Assembly: GCA_035934385.1 (NCBI GenBank)
Contig: DASYXY010000027.1
Span: 1 to 64,000, forward strand
DNA length: 64,000 nt
Direction: 5' to 3'
Source: CF-118 sp035934385
GTDB lineage: Bacteria; Chloroflexota; Dormibacteria; Dormibacterales; Dormibacteraceae
Notes under the pieces: generated by a model
Databases searched by the model: none
What the model saw: the letters and a program-made list of their open reading frames with translations, nothing else
Told to the model about the DNA's origin: nothing
Part shown: positions 26,401-34,813 of the stretch, one piece after another
Layout of the letters: each line of letters opens with the position of its first letter
How positions within the stretch are numbered: the stretch's first letter is position 1
Made by a program: the position numbers and the translations under genes

Positions 26401-27297
26401 AGGGTCGGTGAACTGGGCGCTCAGGCGCATCGTGTAAGCGTCCGGGTTGTCGGTCGGACCCAGGTCGTCGATGCCGCCGGTGCCCCGGTTGTGGACAAAG
26501 ATCAGGTTGTAGCCGGCCGGCCGCCCGATGACCGTGCGCATGGTGGCGATCGGCATGAGCACCGAGTTGAGAATTGGTCCGTGGTTGGCGATGCTGGGGT
26601 TGATCTCGGTGTCGAGCACGCCGGCGACCACCTCGTAGGTGAGGTGGCCGTCGACGTACAGCTGCAGCACATCGCCCGCGTGCGCGTTCAGAGTGCTCGC
26701 GAGCGTTGCGCCGATGAACACCTGGTTCAGCGGAAGTTTCGCCACGTCCAGCGAGGCGCCGTTCTGGCCGTGAAGCGGTCCCCAGACGCTCCCGAAGTCC
26801 GCCGGCACTCCGTAGATCCCGACGTTCCCTGACTCCGACTGGCTGCTGGTGGTGTCGACCATCGAACCCGAGGTCGCGATGACCGGCACGACCGCGGCGA
26901 TGTCGGGATCGGCGAGGCTTCGACTCTTCACGTCTGCGGTCTGAGCGTCGCTGAAGAACGCCGAATCGTCGGTGGACGCACCCTGCACGTATTGGCTGGC
27001 GGGGAAGCGCGTGAACGCTTCGTCGATGGCGCCCATCTGGCGCAGCTGGATGGACTGCAGCGAGTACGCAGACGTGTCACCGACCGACAGCGATGCGGTC
27101 GTGATCAGCGTCGCTAGCATGAGGCCGAAGAGGATCAGGACCGTCTGCGCGCGGCGACGCGGGATGTTGCGCAGCGCCATGCGCAGCAGCACGCGGTTGA
27201 CGGCCGCGAAGGCGAGCAGCAGCAGGAGCACAGCGCCCACTGCGCCGGCCATCCAGCTCGCAAGCGTGACGGGCGGGATGCCGAAGAAAGAGGTCAT
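23434..27297 (-). CDS. Giant FtsX/MacB-type ABC transporter permease
   Basis: Membrane protein of 1287 residues, about three times the length of a single FtsX permease. A first membrane helix near residues 12-33 precedes a large extracytoplasmic domain rich in Ser/Thr/Asp. An FtsX core follows near residues 520-660 (AERRAEMGMSRAVGLKRR), then a cluster of helices, another large external domain and a C-terminal FtsX core with RWQQIGMLRALGFRRALVQR. The protein ends SRAASRVAPAEALRYE, the usual FtsX tail. It likely moves lipids, peptides or lipoproteins, or works as a mechanotransmitter. Its ATG directly abuts the stop of the ATPase gene. Confidence 0.92.
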   Translation of the reverse strand: MTSFFGIPPVTLASWMAGAVGAVLLLLLAFAAVNRVLLRMALRNIPRRRAQTVLILFGLMLATLITTASLSVGDTSAYSLQSIQLRQMGAIDEAFTRFPASQYVQGASTDDSAFFSDAQTADVKSRSLADPDIAAVVPVIATSGSMVDTTSSQSESGNVGIYGVPADFGSVWGPLHGQNGASLDVAKLPLNQVFIGATLASTLNAHAGDVLQLYVDGHLTYEVVAGVLDTEINPSIANHGPILNSVLMPIATMRTVIGRPAGYNLIFVHNRGTGGIDDLGPTDNPDAYTMRLSAQFTDPQSAAELWSFLRQPDIKTQIQKIHDSATFIDPDQDLSRRLLVELNKPAVSDEFKAMAQDRFVQRIMLNAVGAAAVASGGDTAAQAAASDLYNRVQALSVDSAAASDLRTFLQQPAVAQALTSLAASLPSGDPAHDGVLSLLQEVEQPGLSPAFKAAAGSPDFQKTLARAIAAVAPDRLADLKGITNRLNLYTFSPYKADAVLFAQRGGLFTAGALLGVSFFSIAVGVLLIFLIFVMLAAERRAEMGMSRAVGLKRRHLTQMFLFEGVAYTLGAGVIGMVLGVGVGALMVRVISSIFTGFYKGMDLTFHVEWTSLVLALCLGILMTFIVVAVSAYRVSRLNIVAAIRDLDESESRDVGLWRMFKAPFATAWFAFKQLWHGHPLVFLGRVTLGTLGAIRTFWWSLFRRGPLTILLGLGLVALNLSDFQLSHLDLLYDTGASLVIIGTGLLVRWMLQVARVRNLVASRVGFTIAAIGLLVFWGRPFGRIEDKLGIASSLQLDKNNGGAEVFVLSALMTLLGAIWLVMYNSDLLISVVMLITGRIRALAPVTRTSMAYPMSTKFRTGMAVAMFAIVTFIVVYTSVFKDVLTQNFGQVGAQTGHWQVVAGSPDFSFNQTDRTVFPTDVAGLVASDPTTSRDVSGVGWENLSGVGLHEVRPDGTIDLNSGTRGYSLHIVDDGYLNATGYAIQPRAVGYSSDRAVWDAVRDNVGYAVLDTSALDSANSGPATVTGIKATDATFTPFQVQVGNGEKGGAVSAWRVTVVGFMTKPIWDGLYVSTRTAVAGGNFSAPGMPPATQNQSPAQALSSPPPVLSPTGYYFALRSGVDANQARLALGRLLVKDQLEPVVSADEVAQQLTGILTLLNLITGFLALGLIVGIAGLGVISTRAVVERWQQIGMLRALGFRRALVQRSFLMESSLIAILGLLIGTLLGLWESYRFFVVDKTFGTVDFHIPALEITLILIAAYLATLVTTYLPSRAASRVAPAEALRYE

Positions 27298-28059
27298 CTA
27301 GTCGACTCTCGCCGCGACGGCCGGCAGAGGAACCGAGTTGGACGAAGCCAGGGGAGCATCGGACACGATCGACCCGTCGCGCATCCGGATGAGGCGCCGC
27401 GCCAGCGCGCCGACCTCCTCCGAGTGCGTGACCCACACGAACGTTTGCTGGTTCTGCCTGTTGAGCTGAACCATCAGGTGCATGATCGCCGCGCTCGTCT
27501 CGCTGTCCAGGGCGCCGGTCGGCTCGTCGGCCCACACGATGGACGGCTTGGTGGCCAGAGCACGGGCGATGGTGAAGCGCTGGCGCTGACCGCCGCTCAT
27601 CTCAGCCGGCCGGTGGCGCGCCCACTCGGCGACGTCGACCATCTCGACGGCCTCCAGCGCCCGCTTGCGAGCGACTGAAGGCTTGACGCCGCCGACCAGC
27701 ATCGGCAGCTCCACGTTCTCGATGCCAGTCAGAACCGGCAGGAGGTTGTAGGTCTGGAAGACGAAGCCCATCTCGCGCGCCCTGAAATCGGTGCGCTGGT
27801 TGTCCGTCAGGTCATTGAGGTCGTGCCCCGCGATGCGCACGGTGCCGTGGTCGATCACGTCTAGGCCGCTGAGGCAGTTGAGCAGCGTTGTCTTGCCGCA
27901 ACCGCTGGGGCCCATCACGGCGACGACCTCGCCGCGGCGGACTGTGAGGTCCACGCCCTTCAGCGCGTCGATGCGGTGCTTGCCCGCGTCGAATGATTTA
28001 TGGACTCCGCGAGCTTCGATGATTACGTCGGGGTGGATGCTGGTCGGTGCAGATTGCAT
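27298..28059 (-). CDS. ABC transporter ATP-binding protein, LolD/MacB type
   Basis: ATPase of 253 residues. Walker A GPSGCGKTTLL (about 50-60), Q-loop FVFQTYNLLPVLTG, signature MSGGQRQRFTIARAL and Walker B IVWADEPTGALD are all present. The conserved FQTYNLLP and DEPTGALD patterns place it with LolD/MacB/BceA ATPases that partner FtsX-type permeases. It lies between a two-component pair and the permease on the same strand and would power that permease. Confidence 0.95.
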   Translation of the reverse strand: MQSAPTSIHPDVIIEARGVHKSFDAGKHRIDALKGVDLTVRRGEVVAVMGPSGCGKTTLLNCLSGLDVIDHGTVRIAGHDLNDLTDNQRTDFRAREMGFVFQTYNLLPVLTGIENVELPMLVGGVKPSVARKRALEAVEMVDVAEWARHRPAEMSGGQRQRFTIARALATKPSIVWADEPTGALDSETSAAIMHLMVQLNRQNQQTFVWVTHSEEVGALARRLIRMRDGSIVSDAPLASSNSVPLPAVAARVD

Positions 28060-28090
28060 GCGCGCAAACTAAGCACCACCTGTGTCGTTT

Positions 28091-28789
28091 TTATGACGTC
28101 CGGGTGAAGAGCTCCGGTCGAAAGCGATAACCGACGCCCCACACGGCCTCGATGCAATCACCGAAACCGCCGAGCTTCTTACGCAGCCGCACCACCTGCG
28201 TATCGACGGCGCGATCGAGCCCGTCGAACTCATCTCCCCAGACGCGCTCGAGCAGGTAGTCGCGCGAGAACGTGCGCCCTGGATGGCGCGCGAGCAGCTC
28301 CAGCAGGTCCATCTCGCGACGCGTGAGGTCGAGGGCTGCGCCGCCGATGTTTGCGGTGTGGCCTCCGGGATCGATGACCAGCGGGCCGTACGCGATCGGC
28401 ACATCGGTCGACGCCGCGGCGTGGTCGATCGCGACCCGGCGCAGCAGCGAGGTCACGCGCGCCGCCAGCTCGACGATCGAGAAAGGCTTGCCCAGGTAGT
28501 CGTCGGCGCCGACCTGAAGGCCCGCGACGCGGTACTCGACCTCGCCTCGCGCTGTGAGCATCAGGATGGGCATCAGGTGCTTGCGCCGGATCTCGCGGCA
28601 CACGCTCAGCCCGTCCATGCCCGGCAGCAGCCAGTCGAGGATGACCAGCTCTGGCTGATTGCGCGCGACCGCGCCGAGCGCCTCGGATCCGCTGAACACC
28701 TGCGTCACCGAGTGGCCCTCCTTCTCCAGGTGCGCGCGGATCACGTCGGACAGCGCGACCTCGTCCTCGACGATGAGGATCAGCGCCAT
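28091..28789 (-). CDS. OmpR/PhoB-family response regulator
   Basis: Regulator of 232 residues starting at ATG 28789 with ILIVEDEVALSDVI. The receiver phospho-Asp is Asp52 in LVILDWLLPGMDG, with Lys in DYLGKPFS. The C-terminal winged helix has LTRREMDLLELLARHPGRTFSR and DTQVVRLRKKLG followed by VWGVGYRF. It is the partner of the histidine kinase immediately upstream in transcription, and it probably controls the ABC transporter genes that follow 31 bases later. Confidence 0.94.
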   Translation of the reverse strand: MALILIVEDEVALSDVIRAHLEKEGHSVTQVFSGSEALGAVARNQPELVILDWLLPGMDGLSVCREIRRKHLMPILMLTARGEVEYRVAGLQVGADDYLGKPFSIVELAARVTSLLRRVAIDHAAASTDVPIAYGPLVIDPGGHTANIGGAALDLTRREMDLLELLARHPGRTFSRDYLLERVWGDEFDGLDRAVDTQVVRLRKKLGGFGDCIEAVWGVGYRFRPELFTRTS

Positions 28790-28793
28790 TCGT

Positions 28794-30167
28794 CTAGCGG
28801 GCGGCCACCGAGCGAAGGGTGATCGTGAACGTGCTGCCGAGCCCTGGCTCGGAGGTCGCCGCAAGGCTGCCGCCCATGGCTTCGACCAGCTCCCGCCCGA
28901 TCGCGAGCCCGAGCCCGAACCCACCGGTGGCTCGCGTCCGCGAGCCGTCGGCCCTGTAGAAGCGCTCGAAGATGTGGTTGAGGTCGTCGGCGCTGATGCC
29001 GATTCCGGTGTCCGACACCGCGATCTGCAGGTGGTCGGAGTTGACGCCGGCGACACGGATCGAGACCACGCCGCCCTCGGGCGTGTAGTTGATCGCGTTG
29101 CGCACGAGGTTGCTCAGCACCTGCGCCAGCCGGTCAGGATCGGCGATGGCGCTGAGGCCTTCCGCCACGGCCGCTTCGTCGAGCGTGACCTTGCGCTGCT
29201 GAAGCGCGAGCGGTGCCATCGACTGGATCACCTGCCGGATCAGCGGGGCGAGCTCCACGGGCCGGTTGGCCACACGCAGCTCGTGCGAGTCGGCGCGGGC
29301 GAGCATCAGCAGGTCCTCGATGAGGTCCGCGAGACGCCGCGTCTCGGCGGCGGTGACGGTGAGCCGGCGTTCGAGGTCTTCGTCCGAAGGCCTCGCTGCG
29401 TCGGGTAGCAGCAGCGAGTCGAGGTGGGCCTGGATCGTGGCCACCGGTGTGCGCAGCTCGTGGGAGACGTTCATGATCAGCTCGCGCCGGCTTCGATCCG
29501 CCAGCTCGGCGCGCCGCCGCGCCTCCCACAGCTGGTGCTGCTCGGGTGTGACCCCCAGCATGTCGCCGGCAAACCTGCCCCAAGCCCGGCCGATGGCGTT
29601 GAGGATGTGAAAGACAAGCGCGAGGCCCACCACCGCGGGGATGCCGGGCACGATCAGGGCGGCGACGGCGGACGGGCGAGGCCCGCCGCTCACGACGTCG
29701 CCGATCGGGATGAACATGCCGGCCAGGCAAGGGGTCAGGAGGCCAAACGCGAAAAGCGTGGCAAACAGCCCGAAGGGGAGCTTCACCAACAGGTACGCCA
29801 GCGAGCGCCAGGTAGTCGCGCGCTGCAGATGTCGCACCAGCATCGTCCATGGCGTCAGGATCTCCTGGTCGGGAAGCGCCAGCGGGGGCACGTTGACGCC
29901 GAGGAGGAGGATCGCGAGCTCGCGCTCGAGAATCGCAAAGAGCCACGCGGCGACGAGAACGCCAAGCAGGATCAGGACGCCGACCAGGACGAACGTCATG
30001 AACGCGCCCAGCAGCGAGCCAACGATCAGGACCACGAAGTACAGGAGGCCTAGAGGCAGGGCTGTGACCATGTACAGCGCTGTGAGGTAAGAGCGAGGCT
30101 CCCAGAGGACCTGGAAGTAGCGCTTCAACCAGTCGGCTATCGGCGGAGCGGTGCGAGCGGTCTCCAT
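28794..30167 (-). CDS. Sensor histidine kinase with membrane sensor domain
   Basis: Protein of 457 residues. The first 200 hold four or so membrane helices resembling the 'putative sensor' domain, a compact membrane domain with little external sequence. After the region that would link to signalling comes the H-box NVSHELRTPVATIQAHLDSL (about residue 240). An N-box LVRNAINYTPEGG and G-boxes DTGIGIS and GFGLGLAIG follow. The kinase would phosphorylate the adjacent response regulator, only 4 bases away. Kinase, regulator, ATPase and FtsX-permease order is the layout of cell-envelope or antimicrobial-peptide stress modules. Confidence 0.93.
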   Translation of the reverse strand: METARTAPPIADWLKRYFQVLWEPRSYLTALYMVTALPLGLLYFVVLIVGSLLGAFMTFVLVGVLILLGVLVAAWLFAILERELAILLLGVNVPPLALPDQEILTPWTMLVRHLQRATTWRSLAYLLVKLPFGLFATLFAFGLLTPCLAGMFIPIGDVVSGGPRPSAVAALIVPGIPAVVGLALVFHILNAIGRAWGRFAGDMLGVTPEQHQLWEARRRAELADRSRRELIMNVSHELRTPVATIQAHLDSLLLPDAARPSDEDLERRLTVTAAETRRLADLIEDLLMLARADSHELRVANRPVELAPLIRQVIQSMAPLALQQRKVTLDEAAVAEGLSAIADPDRLAQVLSNLVRNAINYTPEGGVVSIRVAGVNSDHLQIAVSDTGIGISADDLNHIFERFYRADGSRTRATGGFGLGLAIGRELVEAMGGSLAATSEPGLGSTFTITLRSVAAR

Positions 30168-30222
30168 TCTGCTGTCCTGACGGTAGCCCAGAGGTGTGCC
30201 AAAAGCGTGTCGATCACCGCAG

Positions 30223-30858
30223 CTAGCCGCGGGCGGCCAGCGCCTCCCTGGTCATGCGCAGCCCGAGTCCGACCAGCACTCCGCCAAGCAGAGCGTCCAT
30301 CGCGCGTTGGACCGCGCTTCGCAGCAGCAGCGCTTTCATTCGATCGATGGCGAACGCATACCCGACCAGCCATGCCAAGGTCAGCAGGGAGAAGTTGACG
30401 CCGAGGAGCGCGAGCGTTTCAAAACCGGGGTGCGGGCCCACGAACTGAGGCAGCAAGCTGACGAAGAACGCGACCATCTTCGCGTTGGAGAGGTTGCTTA
30501 GCAGGCCCTGCCAGTAAGCGGTTCGTGGCGCGAGCTGCGAGCCCGAGCCGTGCGCCAGGTGGTCGTCGGGGGCCACCCGTCTCGCGGCCCTGATCAAGGA
30601 GCGTACACCCAGGTAGACCAGGTACGCGGCGCCGGCCAGCCTGATGGCGAGGAACAGCGGACCTGATGCAACCAGGATCACCGCGAGCCCGGCGCTGGTG
30701 GCCAGCGTCCAGATCGCCTGCCCGCTAGACACGCCGGCCGCCGTCGCCACGCCCGACCGCCTCCCGCCGAGCAGCGTGTTGCGGATGGTCAGGGCGGTGT
30801 CCTGTCCGGGAGTGCAGATGACGATCAAGGAGATCAACAGGAAGGCGAAGTAGCTCAT
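30223..30858 (-). CDS. LysE-family amino acid exporter
   Basis: Inner-membrane protein of 211 residues with about six hydrophobic segments. The N-terminal VICTPGQDTALTIRNTLLGGRRSGVA contains the PGP/PGQ-type signature and GGRRxG loop of LysE/RhtB exporters. AAYLVYLGVRSLI is another family landmark. It exports amino acids or related metabolites by proton exchange, with unknown specificity. It stands alone, transcribed away from glutamate dehydrogenase with 63 bases between start codons. Confidence 0.9.
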   Translation of the reverse strand: MSYFAFLLISLIVICTPGQDTALTIRNTLLGGRRSGVATAAGVSSGQAIWTLATSAGLAVILVASGPLFLAIRLAGAAYLVYLGVRSLIRAARRVAPDDHLAHGSGSQLAPRTAYWQGLLSNLSNAKMVAFFVSLLPQFVGPHPGFETLALLGVNFSLLTLAWLVGYAFAIDRMKALLLRSAVQRAMDALLGGVLVGLGLRMTREALAARG

Positions 30859-30921
30859 CGATCCACGCCCATTGTGTGCGCACGGGCACCTCTGACGGTG
30901 CTCGGCCGATGGCGTACCTTC

Positions 30922-32202
30922 ATGGCTGGGTCAATGAGCCGCGAAGGGGCTTTCGACCGATTCATCCGCACAGTCGACGCGGCGGCCGCGATCGCCGGTG
31001 TGAAAGATCGCGCCCTGCTCGAGCGCATCAAGACGCCCGATCGCATCCACGAGGTCTCGGTCCCGATCGTTCGCGATGACGGCTCGCCGGCGATGTTCAC
31101 GGGCTACCGCGTCCAGCACAGTTCCGCGCGCGGTCCGTACAAGGGCGGAATCCGCTATCACCCCAATGTCAACCTCGACGAGGTCAAAGCGCTTGCCGCC
31201 TGGATGAGCATCAAGACCGCTGTGGTCGACATCCCGCTCGGAGGCGGCAAGGGAGGGATCACAGTTGATCCCAGGACCCTTTCGAAGTCAGAGCTCGAGG
31301 CGCTGACCCGCTCGTACACCGAGCGCATCTGGAGGGTCATCGGGCCGCAGGTCGACATACCGGCGCCCGATGTCAACACCAACTCCCAGACCATGGACTG
31401 GATCGCGCACGAATACGGACGGCAGAGCCGGACGATCGCGCCCGCCGTCGTGACGGGCAAGAGCATCGCCCACGGAGGCTCGGCCGGCCGCGACACCGCC
31501 ACCGCACAGGGCGGTTTCGAGGTGCTGCACGCCGCGCTCGAGGCGACCGGCCAGAACATCCGCGACTCGACGGTGGCGATCCAGGGGTTTGGGAACGCGG
31601 GCGCCAACGCGGCGGTGCTCTTGAGCGCCGCCGGCGCGCGGGTCGTGGCCGCATCGGACTCCAGCGCCTCGGTGGCGTCGCCGGACGGGCTATCGGTGGC
31701 CGAGCTCGTAGCCCACAAGGCCAGGGGCGGCAGCTTCGCGGACCTCGACGGTTACGGGAAAGGCGACGCCGAAGAGCCGCTCTTCGCCGAGGCCGACATC
31801 CTCGTCCCCGCCGCGCTCGAAGGCCAGATCACCGAAGCCAACGCCGATCGGGTCAATGCACGGTGGATTCTCGAGCTGGCCAACGGCCCGACGACACCGG
31901 AGGCCGACGCGATTCTCGAACGCCGCCACATCAACGTGCTGCCCGACATCCTGGCCAACGCGGGCGGTGTGGTCGTGAGCTACTACGAGTGGCTGCAGAA
32001 CCTGCACGCCGAGAAGTGGCTGCGCGAGGAGGTCGAGGCGCGCCTGGCGGTCACGATGCGACGCGCATACGAGCGCGTGTCCGAGCTCGCCACCTTCAGG
32101 CGCGCATCGTTCCGGCTCGCCGCGTACGCGATCGCCATCGACCGAATCGCCACCGCGCTGCGCGCGGATACCCTGGAAGGGCGGATAGTCCTGGGCCGCT
32201 GA
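30922..32202 (+). CDS. Glu/Leu/Phe/Val dehydrogenase (glutamate dehydrogenase)
   Basis: Protein of 426 residues from ATG 30922. GPYKGGIRYHPNV and PLGGGKGGITVDP hold substrate and catalytic lysines (second Lys is the catalytic one). PAPDVNTNSQTMDWI follows, and AIQGFGNAGANAAVLL is the NAD(P)-binding motif. The length matches bacterial NAD- or NADP-linked glutamate dehydrogenases. It interconverts glutamate with 2-oxoglutarate and ammonia. ATG 30934 is an equally possible start; a GTG-type start at 30874 would add residues not typical of the family. Confidence 0.92.
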   Translation: MAGSMSREGAFDRFIRTVDAAAAIAGVKDRALLERIKTPDRIHEVSVPIVRDDGSPAMFTGYRVQHSSARGPYKGGIRYHPNVNLDEVKALAAWMSIKTAVVDIPLGGGKGGITVDPRTLSKSELEALTRSYTERIWRVIGPQVDIPAPDVNTNSQTMDWIAHEYGRQSRTIAPAVVTGKSIAHGGSAGRDTATAQGGFEVLHAALEATGQNIRDSTVAIQGFGNAGANAAVLLSAAGARVVAASDSSASVASPDGLSVAELVAHKARGGSFADLDGYGKGDAEEPLFAEADILVPAALEGQITEANADRVNARWILELANGPTTPEADAILERRHINVLPDILANAGGVVVSYYEWLQNLHAEKWLREEVEARLAVTMRRAYERVSELATFRRASFRLAAYAIAIDRIATALRADTLEGRIVLGR

Positions 32203-32224
32203 GCGAGGCGCGCGCCGAAGCGCC

Positions 32225-32749
32225 TCAGTTGCGCGCCGGCACCGCCTCGAGGACCTTGAGCGATTCGCGGATGAACGCCGGGATGTCCGCCGGCATCCTC
32301 GACGTGACGAGGTTGCGGTCGACGACGACCTCCTTGTCGACCACGTCGGCCCCGGCCTTCTTCAGGTCGCCCTGGATCGTCTTCCACGCCGACATCCGGT
32401 GGCGCTTGTGCTCCTCTGCCGTCAGCAGCAGCTGCGGTCCGTGGCAGATGGCAAGCACCGGCTTGTTGGAGGTCATCATCGATTTCACGAAGACAACGGC
32501 TTCGTCGTGCGCGCGCAGCTTGTCTGGGCTGTAGCCGCCGGGAATCAACAGCGCGTCGAATTCGGTGGGGCTCACGTCACCGAACGACGTGTCCGTGACG
32601 GCTGTGACCTTGCCCTTCTTGCCTATCAGCGGTTCGTTTGCTTTCAGCCCAACGACAGTCACGTCATGTCCGGCCTGACGAAACGCTTCGTACGGGTCCT
32701 GGAACTCCGAGTCTTCGAAATCGGCAGCGAGAACGCACGCGATCCTCAT
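32225..32749 (-). CDS. DJ-1/PfpI-family protein (type 1 glutamine amidotransferase-like)
   Basis: Protein of 174 residues with the PfpI nucleophile elbow LAICHGPQLL (Cys near residue 104) and LIPGGYSPDKLR before it. Members act as intracellular peptidases, deglycases or stress chaperones. A strong ribosome site GGAGGTGA precedes the ATG at 32749. That ATG and the first possible ATG of the divergent thioesterase overlap inside one CATG, which argues that the divergent gene starts further in. Confidence 0.9.
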   Translation of the reverse strand: MRIACVLAADFEDSEFQDPYEAFRQAGHDVTVVGLKANEPLIGKKGKVTAVTDTSFGDVSPTEFDALLIPGGYSPDKLRAHDEAVVFVKSMMTSNKPVLAICHGPQLLLTAEEHKRHRMSAWKTIQGDLKKAGADVVDKEVVVDRNLVTSRMPADIPAFIRESLKVLEAVPARN

Positions 32750-32804
32750 GTCTCACCTCCTGCACCTCCCACGATACGAGGCGGTTCGACGAAACTTCTC
32801 TTTC

Positions 32805-33584
32805 GTGGCCGAGTCCATATTCGAACCCACGAGCGACGGCCGATTCGTAGCCACTGCCGCCGCGCTGAGTCCGTGGTCCGACCAATCGCTGCATGGCTCG
32901 CCGGTGGCGATGCTGCTGGCGCGCGAAATCGAGCGCGTTCCCGCGGAGCAGCCGATGTTCGTCACCCGCATGACGGTCGAGCTGCTGCGCGCGTTCGGCC
33001 GCATACCCGTTGAATCGCGATCCCGCATCGTCCGTCCCGGTCGGAAGGTCCAGATCGTCGAGGCATCGCTCTGGAACGGTGAGCAGGAGGTGGGCCGGGC
33101 CACGGCTGTGCGCATCCGCACCTCCGAAGTGGCGGTGCCGGCCCAGCCCGACGAGCGGCCTCATGAACCGCCGGAATCGCTGCACACGTGGAACGGCGGC
33201 TGGCGTCCCGGCGCCGAGGCGTATCACCTGATCGGCGTCGAGAATCGCTCGACGCTCGACTTCGAGCGGCCCGGGCCGCATTTCTCGTGGTTTCGCCTTC
33301 GCGTCCCGCTGGTCCCGGGCGAGGAGCCCACCGGATTGATACGCGTTTGCGCGGCGGCCGACTTTCCTAACGGCATCAGCCGCGTGGTCGATCCGCGCAG
33401 CATGACTTTTGTCAATCCGGACGTGACGCTGTACCTGCACCGGCACCCCGTGGACGAGTGGGTGATGGTCGACGCGCGCACCTGGCTCGAGCCGAACGGC
33501 GTCGGCGTCGCGGAGGGAGCGTTGTACGACCGCCGTGGCCGCATCGGGCGCAGCATCCAGAGCCTGCTCGTGGAGTCCCGCTGA
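32805..33584 (+). CDS. Thioesterase-like (TesB/hotdog superfamily) protein
   Basis: Double-hotdog acyl-CoA thioesterase-like protein of about 259 residues. The first hotdog has the pattern FVATAAALSPWSDQSLHGSPVAMLL followed by TRMTVELLRAF. The second domain ends with NPDVTLYLHRHPVDEWVMVDART and GVAEGALYDRRGRIGRSIQSLLVE. It would hydrolyse acyl-CoA. The GTG at 32805 is chosen because homologs begin just before this point. An ATG at 32748 would place the start inside the ribosome site of the divergent gene. Its stop is followed by a winged-helix protein read from an overlapping or nearby start. Confidence 0.8.
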   Translation: MAESIFEPTSDGRFVATAAALSPWSDQSLHGSPVAMLLAREIERVPAEQPMFVTRMTVELLRAFGRIPVESRSRIVRPGRKVQIVEASLWNGEQEVGRATAVRIRTSEVAVPAQPDERPHEPPESLHTWNGGWRPGAEAYHLIGVENRSTLDFERPGPHFSWFRLRVPLVPGEEPTGLIRVCAAADFPNGISRVVDPRSMTFVNPDVTLYLHRHPVDEWVMVDARTWLEPNGVGVAEGALYDRRGRIGRSIQSLLVESR

Positions 33585-33604
33585 GGCAGCTCACGTGGTC
33601 GCAG

Positions 33605-34723
33605 GTGATCTGGCGCCGGCTGCGCCGGCATCACCTGCTCGAGCCGGCGCCCGCGAGCCGCATGGTCCGGGTGGTCTCCAACGTCTGCGGCGTGCACGCG
33701 CAGGTCGCGGCAAGCGCGGAGCTGATGCTCGGGCTACGTCTGAGCGGCGTCACGCGCGAGGACGTGCGCGACGCGCTGTGGCGGAGGCGGACGCTGGTCA
33801 AGACCGTCGGGTTGCGCGGGACCCTGCACATCCTGCCGGCTGAGGAGGTGCCGATGTGGATGGCCGCCAACCGGCTGCGATTCGATTCCGAGCGACAGCG
33901 CTTCGCGAAGCTCGGCCTGGACGTGGCGAACCTCGATCGCCTGGTCGATGCAATCTCCGAGGTCGTGGGTCCGGAGCCTATCGACCGGCCCGCCCTGGAG
34001 CGCGAGCTCGAATCACGAGTCGGGAATTGGGCCACGACCCGCAACCAGGGATGGGTCGGCAACTACCCGAACTGGCCGCTGGCCCTCGGCTGGGCGGCCG
34101 CGCTCGGCCGCGTTTGCTACGGGCCTGGGCAGGGCGGCCGCGCGACCTTCGTGAGCCTGGCCGACTGGTCGGGCTGGCGCGACGAGGATCCGTTTCAAGC
34201 CGGGCAGTTCGCGCTCGGGCGCTTCCTTCGAGCCTACGGGCCGTCGACGGTCGCCGAGTTCGCGCGCTGGTTCGCGCTCGAGCCGACGATCGTGCGACGC
34301 CTCTTCGCTGAAACGCCGGGCCTGGTCGAGGTTGACGTGGAAGGGGCCAGGCGGTGGATGGCGGCGGACGCAAAGCAGGCCGAATCAGCCGACCCGAACA
34401 ACGTCCACCTGCTCCCGCACTTCGACGTCGACGTCGTGGGATCGCATCCGCGTGAACAGCTCATTCCGCCCGCATCGCCCATCGCGGCGACTCGTCTCGG
34501 CACCGCCGCGCCTTTCGCGGTGCTGCTCGTGGGCGGCCGGGTCGGCGGGGTGTGGGAGCGCAAGCCAAAGGGCACGACACTCGTGATCCGGGTCGACGCG
34601 CACGTCCCGCTCAACCGGATCCAGCGGCGAGGCGTGGAGGCGCAGGCGGAGCGCGTGGCGCAGATCCTGGGCCTGGAATGCCAGTTGGAGTTCGGCGAGG
34701 TGTCGCTCAGGCGCCACCTCTGA
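33605..34723 (+). CDS. Winged-helix DNA-binding domain protein (HTH_42/AlkX-like)
   Basis: Protein of at least 372 residues resembling the HTH_42 family (winged-helix domain-containing proteins related to YcaQ/AlkX DNA glycosylases). Landmarks are RTLVKTVGLRGTLHILPAEEVPMW, GPSTVAEFARWF and LLPHFDVDVVGSHPREQL. GTG 33605 is the nearest conventional start. The homologous region LTWSQV lies upstream of it, so translation may begin at the CTG at 33581 that overlaps the previous stop. DNA repair is plausible but unproven for this member. Confidence 0.8.
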   Translation: MIWRRLRRHHLLEPAPASRMVRVVSNVCGVHAQVAASAELMLGLRLSGVTREDVRDALWRRRTLVKTVGLRGTLHILPAEEVPMWMAANRLRFDSERQRFAKLGLDVANLDRLVDAISEVVGPEPIDRPALERELESRVGNWATTRNQGWVGNYPNWPLALGWAAALGRVCYGPGQGGRATFVSLADWSGWRDEDPFQAGQFALGRFLRAYGPSTVAEFARWFALEPTIVRRLFAETPGLVEVDVEGARRWMAADAKQAESADPNNVHLLPHFDVDVVGSHPREQLIPPASPIAATRLGTAAPFAVLLVGGRVGGVWERKPKGTTLVIRVDAHVPLNRIQRRGVEAQAERVAQILGLECQLEFGEVSLRRHL

Positions 34724-34739
34724 GACCTCCGTTCCCGCG

Positions 34740-34755
34740 CGATTTGCACAAATCG
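34740..34755. repeat. Short inverted repeat between convergent genes
   Basis: CGATTTG and CAAATCG form a perfect 7-base inverted repeat with a two-base spacer in the 90-base gap between two convergent genes. No T-run follows on either strand, so it is not a standard intrinsic terminator. It is weak evidence for a transcription end or a protein site. The rest of the gap shows nothing recognisable. Confidence 0.35.
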
Positions 34756-34813
34756 TGCGGAATCCGGTCGGGTCACAAGCGCGGTTTGGCGGAAACGTAC
34801 GGAATCGGCCGGT

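Noticed and set aside
24346..26832. Long plus-strand open frames opposite the ABC permease
   Set aside because: Translations are Arg/Asp/His-rich without motifs, as expected opposite a GC-rich gene.
34740..34755. Inverted repeat as an operator or a terminator
   Set aside because: It lies between convergent genes, away from starts, and has no T-run; kept only as a weak repeat.
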